In this document: positions 11,396-14,185 of the stretch, piece after piece | Layout: each line of letters opens with the position of its first letter | Numbering within the stretch: position 1 is the stretch's first letter | NCBI GenBank assembly: GCA_045627045.1 | Contig: JAZQMY010000034.1 | Location: forward strand, 1-14,185 | Length of the DNA: 14,185 nt | Source: SIG351 sp045627045 | GTDB taxonomy: Bacteria; Bacillota; Clostridia; HGM11327 | Direction: 5' to 3' | The notes under the pieces: generated by a model | What the model was told of the DNA's origin: nothing | The model's input: only the letters and a program-made list of their open reading frames with translations | Database searches by the model: none | Translations under genes and position numbers: made by a program

Positions 11396-12115
11396 ATGAA
11401 TATTTACGAAATCAATAAAATCAATGAGCTTCTTGCCGGCAACTCCTATCAGGGCAGAGGCATTATGATCGGCAAAACAGCAGACGGCGCAAAGGCCGCA
11501 TTCGCTTACTTCATCATGGGTAGAAGTGCTAACAGCCGCAACAGAATTTTTACTGAAAAGAACGGTGAGATCTTCACTGAACCGTTTGATGCTTCAAAAG
11601 TCGAGGATCCGAGCCTTATTATCTATGCCGCAGTTCGTCAGTTTGAAAACAAAGTCATCGTAACAAACGGCAATCAGACAGATACGATTTATGATTTCCT
11701 TGCAGAAGGCAAAACATTCGAAGAATCCCTTGAAACAAGAGAATTTGAGCCTGACAGCCCGAACTGGACTCCCAGAATAAGCGGTATGCTCACTTTCGCC
11801 GATAATGACTTTACATACAAGATGAGCATTCTCAAGAGTGCCGATGCAGAAGGCACTGCCTGCAACAGATTTACTTACAGCTACAAGGCTCTTGCAGGTC
11901 TCGGGCATTTCATTCACACATATGTCTGCAACGGCAACCCCATCCCGACATTCCAGGGCGAACCTGAAAGAGTAGCTATTCCCGATGATATCGACGAATT
12001 TACTTCTTCGATCTGGAACAATCTCGATGCAGACAACAAGATCTCGCTTTACGTTAAGACAGTTGACCTCAGAACAGGTGCTGTTGAAAGCAGACTCATC
12101 AACAAGAACATATAA
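11396..12115 (+). CDS. purO: IMP cyclohydrolase, PurO-type
   Basis: 239 residues, cytosolic. The N-terminal G-N-S-Y-Q-G-R-G-I-M-I-G and Y-F-I-M-G-R-S-A-N-S-R-N-R-I-F (about 38-52) are the signature of the archaeal PurO-like IMP cyclohydrolase family, which closes FAICAR to IMP, the last step of the pathway. This replaces the MGS-like N-terminal domain of standard bifunctional PurH. Slightly longer than archaeal PurO. AAGGAG lies 6-7 bases before ATG, and the gene sits between purN and the stand-alone transformylase, which supports the role. The symbol is by family resemblance. Confidence 0.8.
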   Translation: MNIYEINKINELLAGNSYQGRGIMIGKTADGAKAAFAYFIMGRSANSRNRIFTEKNGEIFTEPFDASKVEDPSLIIYAAVRQFENKVIVTNGNQTDTIYDFLAEGKTFEESLETREFEPDSPNWTPRISGMLTFADNDFTYKMSILKSADAEGTACNRFTYSYKALAGLGHFIHTYVCNGNPIPTFQGEPERVAIPDDIDEFTSSIWNNLDADNKISLYVKTVDLRTGAVESRLINKNI

Positions 12116-12147
12116 TTTTTTACCAACATATATAAAGGAGAGAAATC

Positions 12148-13332
12148 ATGAAAGAATTTGAACTTAAATACGGTTGTAACCCTAATCAGAAGCCTGCCAA
12201 GATTTTTATGAACGACGGTTCCGAGCTTCCAATTGAAATACTTTCCGGACGTCCGGGCTTCATCAATTTCCTCGATGCATTCAACAGCTGGCAGCTCGTA
12301 AAGGAGCTCAAGGCTGCCCTCAATCTTCCTGCCGCTGCTTCATTCAAGCACGTCAGCCCTACATCCGGTGCAGTCGGCACTCCACTGCCGGAAAAGCTCA
12401 AGAAGGCTTGCTTTGTTGACGATATAGAAGGTCTTGACAATAATCCTCTCGCCTGCGCTTACGCAAGAGCAAGAGGTACAGACAGAATGTGCTCATACGG
12501 AGACTGGGTTGCACTTTCCGATAAGTGCGATCTTATGACAGCACAGCTCATTTTCCGTGAGGTTTCGGACGGCGTTATCGCTCCTGATTTTGATGATGAT
12601 GCTCTCGAGCTTCTCAGAACAAAGCGTAAGGGTGCTTACAACATCGTAAAGATTGATCCTTCATTCGTTCCGGATCCCATCGAGCGCAAGCAGGTTTACG
12701 GCATCACATTCGAGCAGGGCAGAAATAACTTTGAAATCAACGAAGCTCTCCTCCAGAATATCGTTACAGAAAACAAGAATATGCCTGACTCCGCAAAGCG
12801 TGACCTCATCGTTTCTCTCATCACTCTCAAGTATACGCAGTCAAACTCCGTTTGCTATGCAGTTGACGGACAGGCTATCGGCGTAGGCGCAGGTCAGCAG
12901 TCAAGAATTCACTGCACTCGTCTTGCAGGCGGAAAAGCAGATACATGGCAGCTCCGTCAGTCAGAAAAGGTTCTCAATCTTCCTTTCCTCCCGACACTCA
13001 AGCGTCCTGACAGAGATAACGTTATCGACGGCTACATCAACAAGAACGAAGAAGATGTATGTGCAGACGGAATCTGGCAGAACTACTTCACAGAGCGTCC
13101 TGAGCCATTCACAAGAGAAGAAATGGATGCTTACCTCGCAACAATTTCGGGTGTTGCTCTCGGTTCTGACGCATTCTTCCCCTTCGGTGACAATATCGAA
13201 AGAGCAAAGAAGAGCGGCGTTTCATACATCGCAGAACCCGGTGGTTCCATCCGTGACGATATCGTAATCGACGTATGCAACAAGTACGGCATTTCAATGG
13301 CATTCACGGGAATGCGTCTTTTCCATCATTAA
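12148..13332 (+). CDS. purH: AICAR transformylase, stand-alone and eukaryotic ATIC-like
   Basis: 394 residues, about the size of the C-terminal transformylase half of PurH; the IMP cyclohydrolase domain is absent. It formylates AICAR to FAICAR with N10-formyl-THF. A-S-F-K-H-V-S-P carries the catalytic Lys67-His68 pair. K-Y-T-Q-S-N-S-V-C-Y-A, G-I/V-G-A-G-Q-Q-S-R-I-H-C-T-R-L-A-G, S-D-A-F-F-P-F and the final R-L-F-H-H are almost as in human ATIC from memory, closer than to E. coli PurH. AAAGGAGAG lies just upstream of ATG. It follows the cyclohydrolase by 32 bases, so the two separate proteins together replace bifunctional PurH. Confidence 0.92.
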   Translation: MKEFELKYGCNPNQKPAKIFMNDGSELPIEILSGRPGFINFLDAFNSWQLVKELKAALNLPAAASFKHVSPTSGAVGTPLPEKLKKACFVDDIEGLDNNPLACAYARARGTDRMCSYGDWVALSDKCDLMTAQLIFREVSDGVIAPDFDDDALELLRTKRKGAYNIVKIDPSFVPDPIERKQVYGITFEQGRNNFEINEALLQNIVTENKNMPDSAKRDLIVSLITLKYTQSNSVCYAVDGQAIGVGAGQQSRIHCTRLAGGKADTWQLRQSEKVLNLPFLPTLKRPDRDNVIDGYINKNEEDVCADGIWQNYFTERPEPFTREEMDAYLATISGVALGSDAFFPFGDNIERAKKSGVSYIAEPGGSIRDDIVIDVCNKYGISMAFTGMRLFHH

Positions 13333-13351
13333 TATTGAAAGGATAAATAAT

Positions 13352-14185
13352 ATGAACTTTTTTGATGAACTTAAAAATTATGACAGTGAAGTTTTCGAGG
13401 CTTGTGACCTTGAGCTTAACCGTCAGAGAAATAATATAGAGCTTATCGCTTCGGAAAACATCGTTTCAAAGGCAGTTCTTCTTGCCGCAGGAACAGTTCT
13501 CACAAATAAATACGCTGAAGGTCTTCCCGGCAAACGTTACTACGGCGGTTGTCAGTACGTTGACATCGTTGAGAACATTGCCCGTGAAAGAGCCAAGAAG
13601 CTCTTCGGTGCAGAGCACGCAAACGTTCAACCTCATAGCGGTGCAAGCGCTAACCTTGCAGTATTCTTTGCACTCTGCAACCCCGGTGACACAATAATGG
13701 GCCTCAATCTTGCTCACGGAGGTCACCTCTCACACGGCTCACCTGTCAACATTTCCGGTAAGTACTTCAATATCGTACCTTACAGCGTTTCAGACGAAAC
13801 AGAAACACTTGACTATGACGCCATCCGTAACACTGCGCTCGAATGCAAGCCGAAAATGATCATTGCAGGTGCAAGTGCATACGCAAGAATAATCGACTTC
13901 GCTAAAATCCGTGAAATATGCGATGAAGTCGGAGCTTATTTCATGGTAGATATGGCACACATCGCAGGTCTTGTTGCCGCAGGTCTCCATCCGAGCCCGG
14001 TTCCCTATGCAGATGTTGTCACAACCACAACTCACAAGACTCTTCGCGGACCGAGAGGCGGTCTCATCCTCTGCAAGGCAGAATTTGCCCAGAAGATCGA
14101 CAAGGCTGTATTTCCCGGCACACAGGGCGGCCCGCTCATGCACATCATCGCCGCAAAGGCAGTTGCTCTCGGAGAGGCTATGACA
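13352..14185 (+). CDS. glyA: Serine hydroxymethyltransferase GlyA, cut by the window end
   Basis: 278 codons without a stop; about 130-140 more are expected beyond the window. PLP enzyme that converts serine and THF to glycine and methylene-THF. I-E-L-I-A-S-E-N (29-36), Y-A-E-G-L-P-G-K-R-Y-Y-G-G (54-66), the PLP-contacting Asp200 and His203 (in V-D-M-A-H-I-A-G), and the Schiff-base Lys229 (in T-T-T-T-H-K-T-L-R-G-P-R-G-G) are present. AAAGGA lies 9 bases before ATG. It follows the transformylase gene by 19 bases. Glycine and one-carbon units from this reaction feed PurD, PurN and the AICAR transformylase, which explains its place in the operon. Confidence 0.95.
   Translation, partial: MNFFDELKNYDSEVFEACDLELNRQRNNIELIASENIVSKAVLLAAGTVLTNKYAEGLPGKRYYGGCQYVDIVENIARERAKKLFGAEHANVQPHSGASANLAVFFALCNPGDTIMGLNLAHGGHLSHGSPVNISGKYFNIVPYSVSDETETLDYDAIRNTALECKPKMIIAGASAYARIIDFAKIREICDEVGAYFMVDMAHIAGLVAAGLHPSPVPYADVVTTTTHKTLRGPRGGLILCKAEFAQKIDKAVFPGTQGGPLMHIIAAKAVALGEAMT

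Overview
The window looks like a chromosomal segment from a low-to-mid GC Firmicute of class Clostridia, probably a Ruminococcus/Oscillospiraceae-type gut anaerobe. This rests on purine-rich AAAGGAG ribosome binding sites, extended -10 promoters, an archaeal-type IMP cyclohydrolase beside a stand-alone AICAR transformylase, and ricin-like/peptidase proteins typical of such genomes. The taxon is inferred, not proven.

Region 1 (1-4111) is an accessory array. A block of about 200 bp occurs four times (from 47, 1676, 2323 and 3975). Each copy starts with a GC-rich palindrome and continues in frame into a conserved segment that resembles part of a ricin-type (QxW) lectin domain. Copy 1 then leads into a papain-like (Cys/His) domain, and copy 3 into a metzincin-like zinc protease domain. 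Copy 2 has lost its cargo and copy 4 is a decayed stub. Each of the first three copies is followed by a well-translated small gene for a membrane-anchored or secreted 'partner' protein (817-1665, 1880-2308, 3044-3964). The cargo frames have no convincing start or ribosome binding site of their own and stay open upstream through the palindrome. This is the layout of orphan C-terminal cassettes (as in Rhs, CdiA and WapA loci), here carrying peptidase-type cargo, with the full-length parent gene presumably upstream of the window. The conserved block is about 47% GC by hand count, against 30-33% in sampled cargo lines.

Region 2 (3965-4332) has no intact gene. It holds the decayed fourth repeat, a rho-independent terminator that closes the array, a 14-bp direct repeat spaced 32 bp, and a good promoter.

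Region 3 (4333-7444) holds four housekeeping-like genes: a nucleotidyltransferase-fold protein (+), a YihY/BrkB-type membrane protein (-), a Cof-type HAD phosphatase (+) and an unrecognised membrane protein (-). They form two convergent pairs whose 3' ends overlap by 11 and 14 bp.

Region 4 (7571-14185) is a purine biosynthesis operon: purE, a purF-like gene, purM, purN, a purO-type IMP cyclohydrolase, an ATIC-type AICAR transformylase, and glyA (cut by the window edge). GlyA supplies one-carbon units for the two formyltransferases. PurF makes phosphoribosylamine, PurN formylates GAR, PurM closes AIR, PurE carboxylates AIR, and the last two enzymes turn AICAR into IMP. The PurF-like protein lacks the N-terminal glutaminase cysteine and other glutaminase residues, yet keeps the PRPP loop and the four cysteines expected for an iron-sulfur cluster. 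purD, purC, purB, purL/Q/S and purK are not in the window.
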